Shown: positions 37,852 through 55,912 of the stretch, one piece after another
How the letters are laid out: each line of letters starts with the position of its first letter
Numbering within the stretch: the stretch's first letter is position 1
Assembly: GCA_003640385.1 (NCBI GenBank)
Contig: RCAB01000125.1
Coordinates: 83,199-147,198, forward strand
DNA length: 64,000 nt
Source of the DNA: Setaria digitata
Lineage: Eukaryota > Nematoda > Chromadorea > Rhabditida > Setariidae
Direction of reading: 5' to 3'
The notes under the pieces: generated by a model
Database searches by the model: none
What the model saw: only the letters and a program-made list of their open reading frames with translations
Told to the model about the DNA's origin: nothing
Position numbers and translations under genes: made by a program

Positions 37852-39221
37852 TAGATTTCAATTATGGCTCAATAATTTCAGCCGAAAAATATCAAAACTG
37901 AAAGCCAACTTAGCTAACATAGCAGTCCAGTGATAATGAAACATGCTTATGTCAAAAAAAAAAGAATTTTTCAATTTAGAAAAAATTTTTTTTTATTAAT
38001 GCCAAGTAGAATCTCAATGCATTGTTAGTATTCATTGATTCTTAATCATAATTGTTCAATTATTTTTGATAGTGAATAAAAATTAGATGAAATTAGAATC
38101 AGATGAGCTTGGGTGAATTCATTTATGAATCTCATCTTCCAAAGATTTTTTCTTTTTTGTTTTAGAGAAATCAGGATAGAAAATTGGAAATTATGAGCAA
38201 ATTTCAAATTAGAATTCGAATTAAAAGTAGAAACAAGGAAAAAGAAACGAGTATTGATGAACTTATCAAACGAATAAATGCTTATTTACTTGCTCAGTAG
38301 ATGTATGTTCAATAACTGATCCATGCAGTGCCCATTCATATCAGTTGGTTCGAAAATAACTGTATGATGATTTTACCTGATTTTCACACGAATACTTATT
38401 ACCACAAATAAATTTTTTTTTTCTTTTTTTTGAAGGAAAGATTTGGGAAAGATAATTTTTTTAATTGTTCAGCGAACATTTCATTTTTTTTCTTGATTTA
38501 AATTAATTATGGAACAATACGAAACCCATGGATAATTTAGCCATTTATGATAAACTGCTAATTATGAACTGGAAACCAGTGAGTTGATGAGATTCTGCAA
38601 AAGGAAATATCAAAATAAGTCAGTAATTTCATTTAAATCAGTATCGCCCAGATCAAACCCACACCACATCTGCTATTAAATGACCTGATCATATAGAATC
38701 TGTTACTTCTACTCATCTAGTTCTATCCTTTGAGAATAAGTCATATTTATATCAGTATCATAAACTGCAAAGAATTATCAGACATCAAAGAGATAACCTT
38801 GAAGTGGTTTATCTTGGCCTTATCTACTTATCTAAATTCATCACTAATCTTCTAAATCTGACGCACGAATGATAATACCACAAAATGCATTTGAAAATTT
38901 TATTTCAGTTTAATTCAATTTAATTTTTTATATAGATTATTGCATTAGTTTTGTTGGAATATTTGAACAATCTAAGATAATTTGTCTCAACTATTCTTAA
39001 TTATGGAAGATTTTTTTTCGTGAAAATTTCACAAAAATAATATCAATTAATTTTTTTCTACTTCTCTACCCTCTTCAATTTATGAAATTTTAACCGGAAC
39101 AATAAATAATTCACGAAGAAAAGCGGAATAGAAGAAGGAGATTACAGTAGCTATGTACAATCAGTTTTCCCAAAAATAATTATTCAGGTTATTTGTTGAC
39201 CTTGTCGTACTTCCTTCATAG
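37852..39221. other. 3' flank of the transporter gene and intergenic sequence
   Basis: AT-rich. AATAAA-like words occur after the stop (for example GTGAATAAAAATT near 38075) and could serve for polyadenylation. No gene recognised. Confidence 0.4.
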
Positions 39222-39632
39222 AACGGATCTTTATGGATGAAATTCTTGTCGCGAACAGTTCAAACGAATTCGTCAAACCACGGCAATTCGCAGTAAGAAT
39301 ATTTCAATTGCATGTTTTTTCTATAAGTCTGAAATCTCTTCGTTTCTTGCTCATCCCATAAATTTGCTAATTCATGAGCATTTTACTGATAAATTCTCTC
39401 TTCTTCCCAGCGTCAGTCTTGCTTGCAGATGATGTTTTCTAAATTATATGATTTATTCAAGTCAATTCATAAGACATTTGGAAAAAAAACTGCACTGGAA
39501 CGGTGGAGTTTCATCATTTCGAAGAACAAATTAAAAGAAAATTTAAGCGACAACCTGACTCGAGTATCTATTTCTTTTCTCGAGTTCCAATATTGGCACA
39601 AAATTGATATGAAATGTTACACTTTACATTGA
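39222..39632 (+). CDS. Hypothetical protein, two exons, about 93 aa
   Basis: An acceptor (CTTCATAG) ends at 39221; eleven bases later an ATG at 39233 starts MDEILVANSSNEFVKPRQFA, followed by a near-consensus GTAAGAAT donor at 39293. The next acceptor (TTCTTCCCAG, ending 39410) joins in phase 0 to a frame of 73 codons that runs from RQSCLQMMFSKLYDLFK to TGA at 39632. The 118-nt intron, strong borders and higher GC than the surroundings support a real gene. The product is basic, without a clear signal peptide or long membrane segment; an NSS glycosylation motif is present but may not be used. Family unknown. It could also be a fragment of a larger gene or a decayed copy. Confidence 0.42.
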
Positions 39633-40596
39633 ACTACTGTTTTCCATTTCTGCATTATGTTTATTTTTTACATTCATTCAGATATAATTGTCCGCCGAAA
39701 ATTAATTTTCTCGCTGATAATTTCAGACCATTGACGAACAAAATTTAAAATACGAATTATTTATTTGAGGCATTTCATTCCGAATTATAATTATTTATAA
39801 TTTCCATGAAATTTTATACAATTACATTTTCTGTTATATTCACATTCATAAACACAAATCGTCGGTAAAAAGTGCAAACTAATTAATTAAAGTGCAATTT
39901 GAAAATTTAAATCACTCGTTTCTCTTGTGTTTTTTTTTTTGCTTCTTCAAACATCCAAACTCTCTCCTAAGTTCATACTTTCATTGCCATTATTAATTAT
40001 TAATTTTAGTTATTCTGCAGGATAAGCATTCTATTGTCAAAGTTTCTTTGAAAATGCAAAATGATTAATTAATAAATTTCTTCGCGCTGAAATCATTTCG
40101 TCTTTTAATTAATAGTTAATTGTTGTTCGGCGAGTGATATTTCGCTTGTTGGTTGATAATTTAATTTCATGGCCAATGTTAACGATCTTCGCTCATTTTT
40201 TCATCCAGTATTTTGCTTCGTTTCTCCCCTTCAACAATGACTTTTTCACTTTTTCATGTTGTTAATTATTTCATTTCTTTCATTCTCTCTTCACAAAGAA
40301 ACTATAAATTACTACTCTGAACACTGGATTATCAGAAATTCAAAAGCATTATATCAATTTTTAATGAAATCACTGATTCTTATCACTTCTGTGCATTTTT
40401 TTTAAACATATTTATGCGTATGGCGAGTGATGATATCTATCAGTGTATCATTTTTAATATTGATAAGCGCCATTATCAGGGATAAAACTGGTGGCCCGTA
40501 ATTCTTAATTCTTTCAAAATTTCAGTAAATCTATGAGTTAATGATATATATATATATATGTAACATATAGTGGAAGGAATTTATCAGTAGCAGCAG

Positions 40597-40788
40597 ATGA
40601 TGACTTTCCGATGTGACACCTACTGTTCTGCGATCACTGTCACCCTCCCTGGTGCCCTGACATTGGATCACTTTTCCAAACTATGTCAATTATTCACCTC
40701 TAAATTTTATGATTTCATGCTGCCATATGGGCATATTTATAAGATTATTTTATTATTTCATCGTTTTATTGCTACCCTTTGCAAATAA
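40597..40788 (+). CDS. Hypothetical small ORF (63 aa)
   Basis: ATG at 40597 directly follows a CAG-rich acceptor-like sequence (TATCAGTAGCAGCAG). The frame starts MMTFRCDTYCSAITVTLPGA, less AT-biased than its neighbours, then becomes AT-rich and hydrophobic toward its end. The GC-richer first 30 codons could be an exon on either strand: the complementary strand also has an acceptor and a donor around them. Family unknown. Confidence 0.22.
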   Translation: MMTFRCDTYCSAITVTLPGALTLDHFSKLCQLFTSKFYDFMLPYGHIYKIILLFHRFIATLCK

Positions 40789-40931
40789 ACTTTTCGATAC
40801 TAAACTTTAATTTCATTTCCATTCTTATTTGTATTTCCCAATGCTTTAGAAACTTGCAGCCTCAATCAATGATATTATTTTTGTCCATTCTATTTTACGA
40901 TTTCATCCATTTGAATGCTTTTTTTTTTCCT

Positions 40932-45829
<4,898 letters not shown>

Positions 45830-46135
45830 ATGATTTATCCGGAAAAAAAACAAAAGAATACCATTTTGTCATCGATGTCTGAATGTTTGCATTTATCGGA
45901 TGCTTATTCAAACTTCACTACCGCATATGTAGATTTCACTATTTCCATTATGTTTGTCTATTTTACTTCAAATTGTTCATCTCCTCACCTGAAATTACCT
46001 GAAAATTTCAATACTTTGTCATCTTTCTTCTTGACATTCATTTTATCATTTGTAGGAATTTTCATTTTCGTTTTTATTACTTTCTCTTTTAAATTCCATG
46101 AATTTTCAAAACTGAAAAATTTTTTTTTTTTGTAA
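45830..46135 (+). CDS. Hypothetical ORF (101 aa) with a C-terminal membrane segment
   Basis: ATG at 45830 opens a 101-codon frame. The first 60 residues are mixed in composition with three Cys (for example SECLHLSDAYSNF), followed by a hydrophobic stretch (FFLTFILSFVGIFIFVF) and a short Lys-containing tail. This would be a tail-anchored protein if real. In T-rich DNA, Phe/Leu-rich frames arise easily, and there are no clear splice borders, so chance is a serious alternative. Confidence 0.22.
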   Translation: MIYPEKKQKNTILSSMSECLHLSDAYSNFTTAYVDFTISIMFVYFTSNCSSPHLKLPENFNTLSSFFLTFILSFVGIFIFVFITFSFKFHEFSKLKNFFFL

Positions 46136-49100
46136 AATATCTCAGTAGCTTGTTTTTGGAAAATTCATAGCTTATTCTAACAGGTAATTTTTGCTAATGA
46201 ATTAAATATAATAGGAAATCGATTGAAAGATTAAACTTGTTAAAATGAAATGGCGACAAAATGAGCTTCTGTTAATTTCCCTGAGATGCAGGACACTCCT
46301 TATTCAGGAGATTGATCAGCTGGAAGACTGGAAGATCAACTGGTTCTGGAATTATTAATAATTCCCAGACTTCTACTAGTTATACGATTTCAACTGCTAC
46401 ACCTGATTGACTCATTCAATTTCGTCATTCTTTCAGCCGGTTTTTAAAATTTGGTGAGCATGAAGTTAAGCGGAGTGTGAAATTCCCATATATGGCCTAA
46501 TTTTACATCATCCTTATATTCCATCAGAATCCTACATCGATTAATTTAGTTCATTTTTAGAGTATTAGTAGCAGAAATTTTCAAATTTTTACAATATATT
46601 AAATCTTTTTGCCAAAATTATGAATAAAATTTAAAACATAATTGTTGCCGTCAATTACTAATTTCATTCTACTTTATTCTTTTACTGCTACTGAAATTAC
46701 TTTCCGAAAGGTTTTTTATTCCATTTTTCAAATATTTCTTCCTCTCTTTTCTTCCTAAAATTGCATTCAAAATTTTTTTCATTTTTTTTTTCTTTAAATC
46801 AACGAATTGTTACCTTTTGAAGAAAATTTTGCAGTTCATCATTTCTGAATTCACAATATTTTCCTGAAATTCACATAATAAAGAAGACCAAAAGCTAAGT
46901 ATTCAAATCCCGATAAAAGCTTTTCTTGGTCATCTTGATCACTTTTTTATTCATGAGTTTATTCTCAACGAAAATTTCTTATCCAGTTAGTCTGATCTTT
47001 TGAAGCCTATTCATTTGGTTCAAGGATGAGCTAATCCAACTAATCCTTTGAATACCTCATAAATCAGCCAAATGCAAAAAATAAACAAATAAAAATAGTA
47101 ATAATACTAATTCATTGTAAGTTGTATCTTCAATATCAATATAGTTTCAATGTATTTTACCTTGAAGCGCTGGTAGTTTTATGCAGTCACTGTTTCACTA
47201 ATCTCTTCTCACGTTTTCTTTTCACGTACGGTTTTTCATTCGTGAGTTTAAAATGAAACTTCAACAGAAATTAATTTCCTTCGCAACTTTCGATCGCCAT
47301 GCAGCATCACTTTTTTCGTGTAAACTCTGATGAGATAAGTCAAAATATGTAATTTTTATATGCAGCATTTTATAGTACATTCAAAAAGATATCATTATCA
47401 CTGCTATTATCATTTTAAGCTTTCAGCTCAAATTTCAATTGAAATAATTTACATGACTTTTCAATATTTGCAATTTTGTTTTCTTTAGAAAAAGTTCTTC
47501 CGCAAAATGATAATTGCTTGAGGCGAGAGAGGGAAGGAGGGAAATAAATGTTTCTTTCAAGATCACCAATGGCTTTGTGTAAAAGTAGCATAAATTTTGC
47601 TGAGTAAAAGCAAAAAAAGAGATGTTTAGAGTGTGTAATTATGTGGAAATGTTAAAATGGTGAATTGTTGTCGTCGTCAGTCTTTCTTCAATGTCAGTCA
47701 TTCATAAAATTTCAAAAATTTAAGACTGTCAAAAAAATGAATTTTTTCTTTTTTTTTTCTTTTTTTTTTTTTTAATTTAAAGTAAAATAGTAAGCGATTT
47801 TTTGCCTTTTGTTTTTATGTTTAATTATTACACTGAAGGAAGCTCGGCATTGTTTTATTTTTTGTTTCATTAATCACTGAAATTTATGATTTAAATTAGA
47901 ATTTTGCAACTGTTGCTGATCACTTTGCATATTAATACCATCCAAAGACTGATCTTCTGTGGAAAAGAAATTGAAAATTCGTCCTAAAATTTAATGAAAA
48001 GGTTAAATTAAATTTTTTTCACCTAACCTTTGTCAAAACTATCTTAATTACTAAATCTTGTAGCGGTAGCAATTAGACAAAGACTAAATTTTCGCAGCCA
48101 TAATCACAAACGATTTTCATTTGACTAAATTATTTGTTTAAAGCATTGGCCCTCTTCACCACTAAACAAACATTATCGAAACTATGATGATGACAATCTA
48201 AGCCTCTCCGAAAAAGGACGAAAGATATTACTGTGAAATTAACTAAGGGAAAAAATTGATTTTAATGAATGTAATTCAGTTTCTACTTACGAAATTATGG
48301 TCATTTTATGCAGGTTCCATACAATGCTAGTAGATAAAAAAAAAATCACTAAATAATACTAGCTGTTTTTATCAGCATTTCATTAATTATTGCATTGATT
48401 AATTAATATATTCGAAATTTTTGCACCATGATGGAAACAATTTCTCTTGCTTGAAAATGCAGGAAGACTTTGTAGGTGAAACTGTTAAATTATAAATATT
48501 CTGAACATGCATCACACGCGCACCTACGCATTCACCCACGCAAAGACCAACGCAAGCACTTGCGCATACCGCCACGCGCAAATAACGAGTAACACCGAAT
48601 TAATATTAAACCATTTATCATTCATATTAATTGGCCTTTCTGAACTTTTTTAAAATATTTCTTTTTTTTTTTTTTTTGGATTTGACCGACAAATGTGAAA
48701 ATTCCTTTCTCATAGACCAACAAAATAAGCTAAGTGATAATTGTTCGTAAAATGTCCGATCCTTTGTGATAAGCAAATATCTGCTCACGCTATTCTTGAT
48801 AAGCTGCTGAGCTGAGCAATCTGCAAGAACATTATTAGGCTTTGAGGGAACCGTTTGCAATTCATTGCAGAAGAAAAATTAGAAAATTAAAACACAGATG
48901 TAATCATCACTCGGAATGAAACTTATAATTTCTATTTCAGTGTATTTTTAAATGGAAAAAAAATCTTTGCATTTCTCATAAATCTAGCCAGTTGTAAGCC
49001 TCGAATTTTCCCACTTATTGACTCAATTATTTCGCTGCTTTTATTATGGCCAAATGTAACTTTCCCAAGAAATATTGCTTTTTTTTTTCAGATTTCAATA

Positions 49101-51510
49101 GATTAATGGTAATTAAACTATTACAACTTTCTATTCTTCCACCGATTATCGAACTGTAAATGCTACGTTCAATCAAAGTGATCCAATTGTTTCAGAAATT
49201 ATTTCCAAAGCAAGTCGATTTAGAAAAGGAAAAAAAAAAAAAAGGAAAATGAAAAGTGAACTTATCAAATTCATCACTTGTCGAAACAGTGCACTTGCAT
49301 GTTATAAATATTCACTTCTACATTACGCACTAAAAAAACTTAAATTTCAATTATTATTATTGTGATAATGAATTGAAATTAATATTTTTGTCCCTGATAT
49401 TGAGCTCAAATAATTATTGCTATCGTTGCCTTGAATTTCGACCATTATTCTTTCGTGCTAGATAGGATGGTAAATTATTACTGGTAGCAACTGTTCTACT
49501 TCCCAATTACTCTACATGTTGTTAGCTTAATCTGCCATTTAATGAAGTTGAAATTGCTAACGTTTGCAACCAAACAAAAGATTTCCAACATTATAGATTC
49601 GGAAGTAATACAAATAAAAGTTTGAGCACTGCCAAGATGCATAAGCGGATTGGTGAAATTGTTGGTTGTTATTGATTTAATTAACATTATCGAAGTTTAA
49701 TTGCTGTAACTAAAGTTTAAAGTTTTGTCTGTTTGTCTTACTTACTATTTTTTGAAATCAGCCAAAATGGTATGTTCCTTAACTAAATATTTTATTAGTT
49801 GAAATCTAGTCAATACATCCATTTTGAGCTAATGTTAGATTAGAAATATTTTCGCATTTTTTTTCTTTTTTTTTTTTTTTTCAAAGTCTAGAAACAGTCT
49901 ATGATAATTTGATAGTAAATTGACTGGTACCAGCAATCTTTCAAGTTATTAAAACTTACCTTTTCTTATTATCAATAAGAGATTTCTGATGAAGATTTCA
50001 GGTTTTTAGTTATCTGTTAAAATATGATAGCATGATAATAGTTCGTCATTGCTAAATATCATCTCGAATCCCTTGAAAGGTAAAAAGTTTTGCTAGTTCG
50101 AAACTCTTCCACACTACTTACTTTTCTTCACTAATTTTTTTTGTCTAATTTAAATGATTCTACTAAGTTCACTTCTGATTTCTCTTTTATCAACTTTTCT
50201 ATTCGTCTACTATAATTAATTTCTAGAAATAATCATTTTCTCAAACAAAATAAACTATGGGTAAAGAAAATATTGACAAGTTTGGAGACTGAAATTTAAA
50301 TTAAGAACTTTTGGTCTAATCAATAATGAAAAAAAAAAAAAAAAACAGTGCGAAATTGAGTCTGAAATCAAATTAATGAATAGCTACTAAAGTGGTGGCA
50401 TGTTGAGTGATTAATTAATTAATTACATAAACAACCAACTATCACACAGTTATTGAGGATGAATACAAAGAAAAAACAGCCATGATTCATAAATTTTTTT
50501 TTTTTTTGTGAAATAAAAATCACCGATTGTTGATGGAACCAGAGACGACAGCATGGAATATTTCAAATAACTTCACTAAGGAACATAGCTAAATGTTTCG
50601 TATATTAATTAATTTTCGAACTGAATTTTAATAATTAAATCGTCTTCTTCATGTATGTTTATTACTAATTTTCATAATATATTTCCTTTTATATTTTTCA
50701 TCATTTAATTTTTTTTCTCTATTAAAATACTTTCATAAATGCACAAATTTCCCTTTCAAGTTTTCAATTTCAAATTGCAATTTTGCAAGAAGTTATGTTT
50801 ATTTATGCATAAGCTTATTGTAAGTTATTTGCCTCTTTCTTCATTTTAATCCATTAGTTCTTTCATCACTTCACTTTTTGCTTCGTCTTATTTATCGATT
50901 ACACCTTTTGCCTTTCTTATTTATTTCATATTTTCTTTATGAACAGTGTTGTTGGGTTTCATTTTATTTTTAAATTAAGTAATTTTCTAAGGCTTGCATA
51001 TTTGTGATAAGAAGTTATTGCCATTATCACTTGGACATCTTTTGCTTTCTTCTTAACAAATCGTGCACTTCGTTTAAAAAAAAAAAAAAAAAAAGAAAAG
51101 AAAAAGTTTGGAAACATCTGTTCCTTTTCTCGCTTCTTCTTGAAAATACTTCTTTCCATTCGTTCCACCCATCCATCTTTCACTACAGTCCTCAAATTTC
51201 CAATCAAAGTTCGAGAGTATTATGATTTTTTTCAGGCGGATACTTTTCCCTATTCGGCAATCACTTTCCGGAAAAATTAACAATTCCAGATTTTCGATCC
51301 TATAGATAGAAGTAATCCATCATTCTTCCTGAATCAATTTCTTGGTGGTTTTCTAAAATTATTTTGTCCAAAAATAGAATGCCTTCTTTTTCATTACTTT
51401 TTTTTTTGTATGTAATTTAAATAATTATTAATTCTTTCTTGGTTCAGTTGCTTAATTAAATTATATCAACTTTTCCTGATTCCTGTGAAATAATTGCTAT
51501 TTCTATTTAG
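46136..51510. other. AT-rich intergenic sequence
   Basis: Holds a 37-codon ATG frame at 46245-46358 (MKWRQNELLLISLRCRTLLI and a Trp-rich tail), a short alternating purine-pyrimidine block at 48505-48590, and poly-A/T tracts. Around 51110-51230 both strands have open, coding-like frames. Nothing here is secure enough to call a gene. Confidence 0.4.
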
Positions 51511-51565
51511 CGGAAAATAATTGTAGTGCTAGTGAAGAATATGATGTAGCCAAACTGTGCAGCAA
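51511..51565 (+). CDS. Orphan internal exon candidate (55 nt)
   Basis: A clean acceptor (TTTCTATTTAG) and donor (GTATGTAG) bracket 55 bases that read ENNCSASEEYDVAKLCS in one frame. The composition is unlike the AT-rich surroundings. The exon begins and ends mid-codon, so it needs partners on both sides. Joining to the acceptor near 51930 would give four more residues and a stop. It does not join in phase to the LIM gene's first coding exon. Confidence 0.3.
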
Positions 51566-52680
51566 GTATGTAGACAGATCTAATAGATATTATATTAAAA
51601 TTAAGATTTCTGATTAATTATGATTAATACAGGCAAGCACTCTCAATTTATAATCATAACTTTTTAGATTATTTTAACTAATAATGCTAAAAATAGTCCA
51701 ATTAGCGGAATGAATTGAAACATTTCCTCAATTTTCAATCATAGCCCAGAATTTCGCAAATAAACTCCATCCGGTCGACTGTAGTGAGTAGTACGTCCTC
51801 CTCCTCTTCTGTTCTTTTGTCAATCACGAATTCAGGTTATATTTTCTTTCTATGAAGTGGTCAACTGTTCGGACATTTGCTTTATTGTATGACTGAATTC
51901 AAAAATTTGATTTTTTCCTTCTGTCGTTTCAGAATTCAAATTTGAAGCTGACGTTTGAGCTTGAAATTTGAACTTTATTAAATTTCACATTTATTTTGTA
52001 CAGCGAAAAGAAGCAAAGTTATGAAATGTTACCAAGAAATGATGCTAATATCGTTAGAAATCATTGATATTAAATAATCTATCTGCTAGCACTTTTTAGG
52101 GTTCATTACTCAATTAGCGAGTTTGTTTTGTGTCACCGATTTTTTTGGTGTTAGATGATTTTATTTTCAATTTTCTTTTGCTTTGTTCGTAAATTGATAA
52201 TAAATAGTACTTCAGATTTTCCATTTTTTCTTATTTTTTTATTTTTGAAATGACCTTCAGAAAGTTCATTCTCCTATTCTCTCGTTCCACTGATACTATC
52301 AGTTTTCTGTTGATGGTAAGTTGTAATCATAATTTGAATGGTTAAACCGCTAACATCTCAATAACTATACCCAAGGTTTGATTGATTCTGCGAGAGCTTT
52401 GGTGCTGGAATTTCTGACTTCCAAATGAAAGGATCTAGTGAATCGCCTGAAATTCAACACAGTGAAGAGATCACTTGCTCGAATTCCATTTGATTCTCCA
52501 ATTCTGGACTTCTTCGAATTCTCGAATTTGTTATCCTTCTTCTTCGAAGACTTCTTCGAATTCTTTATCCAGGAAAACTGACAATTAGAACAAAATTATA
52601 GTAACTTGCACATAAATTTCGTTTTCAAATATATTTTCATTATTACAAATGATGCAATTTCATATTACCCAATTTTCTAG
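51566..52680. other. Upstream region of the LIM gene
   Basis: Expected to contain the promoter or a 5' untranslated exon of the LIM gene. A 22-codon ATG frame near 52424-52492 (MKGSSESPEIQHSEEITCS) and two copies of the 15-mer GACTTCTTCGAATTC (52507-52521 and 52549-52563) are present. No core promoter motif is clear. Confidence 0.35.
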
Positions 52681-55600
52681 GAATCAGAATGACGGACGTG
52701 GAACTGGAAACACGTAATTTTTTGCGTGAGCTTGATACGTTTGGACAACCGCCACCACCTCAACGTCTTATTAGCGATGCTGACAGCCGTTCGATGAGCA
52801 AGGAATTCGAATTAAAATTACATTATATTAATTTGGAGAAACAAAAGGTTCGATCATTGCCATTTAAAATAAGTGAATTTGTTATTTCGAAAAAAAACGA
52901 GAAAAATTGTTTATGCAAATTTTAGAAAGCAAAATTTTAAAATTTTTTTTTGGGGCAAGTTTAAGAGCAGAATTCTCTCTGAAGACGAAATTTTTCTTCG
53001 ACGTTAAGCATTCTTGAGAATGAAACGAGATCCAGCTTAAATTTGAACTTCAAATCCCTGTTTTCAGCATGTACGAAATGGCACCTGGAATTCGAAACCG
53101 GGAACATCTTACAGCAATAAGAATATCGTTGACAGAAACAGTAATGAAAGTTCTTATACACATGTTGAAAAGAATAATAAAAGTGAAATGACTAAGGATG
53201 AAATTAACAGGCTTAAGGAACAGGTAATTATTTTTTAGTGCAATTATTATTTCGAATTACCAAATGGACTTCAAAATTAACGTTTTCTATCTTTTCGGTT
53301 CCAAAATTAGTTCTTAAAATTAGTATTGAAGGTGGAAAATATTTTTTCAGGATTCTTTTATTTTTGTTTTAATAATTGGTTCAATTTTCTTTGTTAAATT
53401 TGACTTATACATGCATCGTATCTAAGTCCAAAGTCTAACTTCCAATTTCAGGTGGTGTCAGCCAGTCGTCCGCTGAATCCTTGGTACGACCATCAGCACC
53501 AACTGTCAGCATTATCTTCAAATTCTGTCCGAAATACTGCTCAGAAAAGTTCAAATGCTGAAGAACAATATTCATCAACGGTCGTTTCAAAAATCCCGCT
53601 TCACTATCATCCTATCAATGTTGCTACTGTATCCGGCGAAAATACGGCATCTGGTGTGGTAAATACGAGGAAAGCAAACTGCTCACAAAATCCGGCTTCT
53701 GTAAGTCCAGCAAGTGCTTCCAGTAACACAGAGACTTCACACTCCTCGATTTCAACGACTGGATCCAGCACGGTAACTGAATATTCTGTTTCATACTTCT
53801 AGTAAACAAGAAAAATCTTCTAGCTAAAATTATGCAATTCTACACTTCATTAATAAAAGATTAATGATGATCTTTTTTTTTTTTCAGGCTAATTCAACTG
53901 ATCCAAACGAAGATACATATAGGGCTACACCGTGTGCTGTCAGTGGTTTTCATGCTCTAATTTCACCGGCCAAGACGTACTACCACAGTGGGCCACCGAT
54001 TCGGCGACGATTTCAGGTTGATTCTGATTTTGTAAGATCATCTTAAATTGAATTCTGATGAAGCTTCTTGAAAAAATTCTACAGATACAATCAATACTGT
54101 AAAAAAGTAGTTTCAGAATGCAATTAATAGACAAGAAGATACTGATCGAAGTGAAAGACAATTGGTGAACAGATGTGCCGCGAACAGAAATGCAAATCCC
54201 GTACACGTGATAGGTATTTTTAAAATAAGATGAATTTCTGGCTACTTTATTGGAAATTTTCTTTGCACCTTGCTAATAGAATTATATTGAGCTGAGTGGT
54301 GGCATGATAAAGTAGTGAATTTTGAGAATGTCATGCAAATTTAACTCAGAAAAATGGAAATTTTAGCAAATCAGCAGTCTCCTTCAACTGATATTTCTAA
54401 CAAATACGATGATATATCAAGGAAAAGCAATCCTACCGTAACACCACCATGGCGGAAAAAAAGTATGGATTCGGTGACATCCAGCGATTCCGGCGTGTCA
54501 CTACAGCGCAGGAAGTATGACGAAATGACAAAAAGTCTAGAGAAACAGCTGAACTTAGGTAGGAAACCGATTGGCATCTGTGAATTGTGTGGAAAAGCGA
54601 TAATAGAAGAAGCGGACGTCACTTGCGCACTTGGCCAACTGTACCATCAGAACTGTTTTACGTGCGATATGTGTGGACGAACTTTACGTGGGAAAAAGTT
54701 TTACAAGGTGAGTGAATTTTCTGGTGTTAATTCTACTTTAATGAGTGCTTTTTAGCACAAAAAAAGCTTCTGTGGAAAGATTATTCAAGCCTGAAAAATA
54801 TGTGAATTCTCGATTCTTAAATATACTACAGTTTATCAAGCATAAGAAAACTAGAAGTTTCCATGTCTAAGTTTGACATGTTCATATTACCTTGTTAAGA
54901 GAAGATTTAACCTTGAAAGGATTAATTAACAGACTGAATATACCTCATAGTTTTCAGACTAGAGGAAAAAAGTACTGTGAAGAAGATTACCTCTACAGCG
55001 GGATGCATGAAAACGCTGAACGATGTGCTGCATGCTCACATTTTATCATGGATATGGTTAGGTTTATTTGCAAGTGAAACAGTAAAACTAACTTTAGCTT
55101 CTCTTACGTTTCTCTCACTTAAGTAAATTAAAAAGTAATTTCTTCAACAAACACACAAGAATCAAAACTCTCGAGAAAAAAAACTTTCCAGGTTCTGCAA
55201 GCACTCGGAAAATCCTATCACCCACGATGTTTCCGTTGTGAAAAATGCAAAACTTGTCTGGATGGTGTCCCATTTGCACTGGATTCAGAAGGCCATGTGT
55301 ACTGTACCGAAGACTATCATAAACTTTTTGCACCAAAATGTGCCGTCTGCCGGGAGCCAATTATGCCCAATAAGGTATAAAGTATTTTAAAGTAAATTTT
55401 GCGAAATTAATTCGATTTCAAGTAAGTAACAGTTAATCGTTGATTCATTTCAGAGCTATTATGAAACCTCTCTAGTGGAAAAATATGAAAACGTTTGGCT
55501 TAATTTTCATTTTCAGGATACCGGCGAAACAATTCGTATCGTTGCGATTAATCGAGATTATCACATTGAATGCTATGCTTGTAGGGTAACAATTTCCATT

Positions 55601-55912
55601 ATACTATCCGACTGAGTTTTATTTCCATTTCATTTTTTCCTACCGATTTCCGGAAAATAATTGCAATTCATAAAATATGCTGATTGTTTTCTAGACCATA
55701 TGATCTAAAATGCATTTCCGCCTGATCCGGAAAAAAGCTTAAAACAATTCTCTTGTATCTAACAGGTTTTATTATTGCAGGGCTGTGGAATGCAGTTGAC
55801 AGATGAACCGGAAAAACGTTGCTATCCATTAAACGATCAGCTGCTATGTAAAAGCTGTCATATACACTGGGTACGGACCGGTGGTGATGCAAAACCGATC
55901 ACTGATTTGTGA
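52681..55912 (+). CDS. Three-LIM-domain protein of the Ajuba/LIMD1/WTIP family
   Basis: An adaptor that, in its family, links cell adhesions to signalling (including Hippo-pathway kinases) and shuttles to the nucleus. Ten exons join in phase: 52689-52847, 53068-53223, 53452-53772, 53888-54016, 54117-54213, 54367-54707, 54958-55056, 55192-55374, 55517-55585 and 55781-55912, giving about 561 residues; exon 1 is preceded by an acceptor ending at 52680. The N-terminal 330 residues are low-complexity, rich in Ser, Thr and Asn. Three LIM domains fill the C-terminus: LIM1 from CELCGK through [14 protein letters not shown]2 from [10 protein letters not shown] through [14 protein letters not shown]3 from [10 protein letters not shown] to CKSCHIHW. 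The phrases [31 protein letters not shown] and [13 protein letters not shown] place it with Ajuba/LIMD1/WTIP rather than zyxin/LPP. All zinc ligands look intact. Confidence 0.9.

Noticed and set aside
38340..38360. GGTTCGAAAATAA as a tRNA T-loop
   Set aside because: There is no matching acceptor stem, D-arm or anticodon arm around it. No tRNA or rRNA gene was found in the window.
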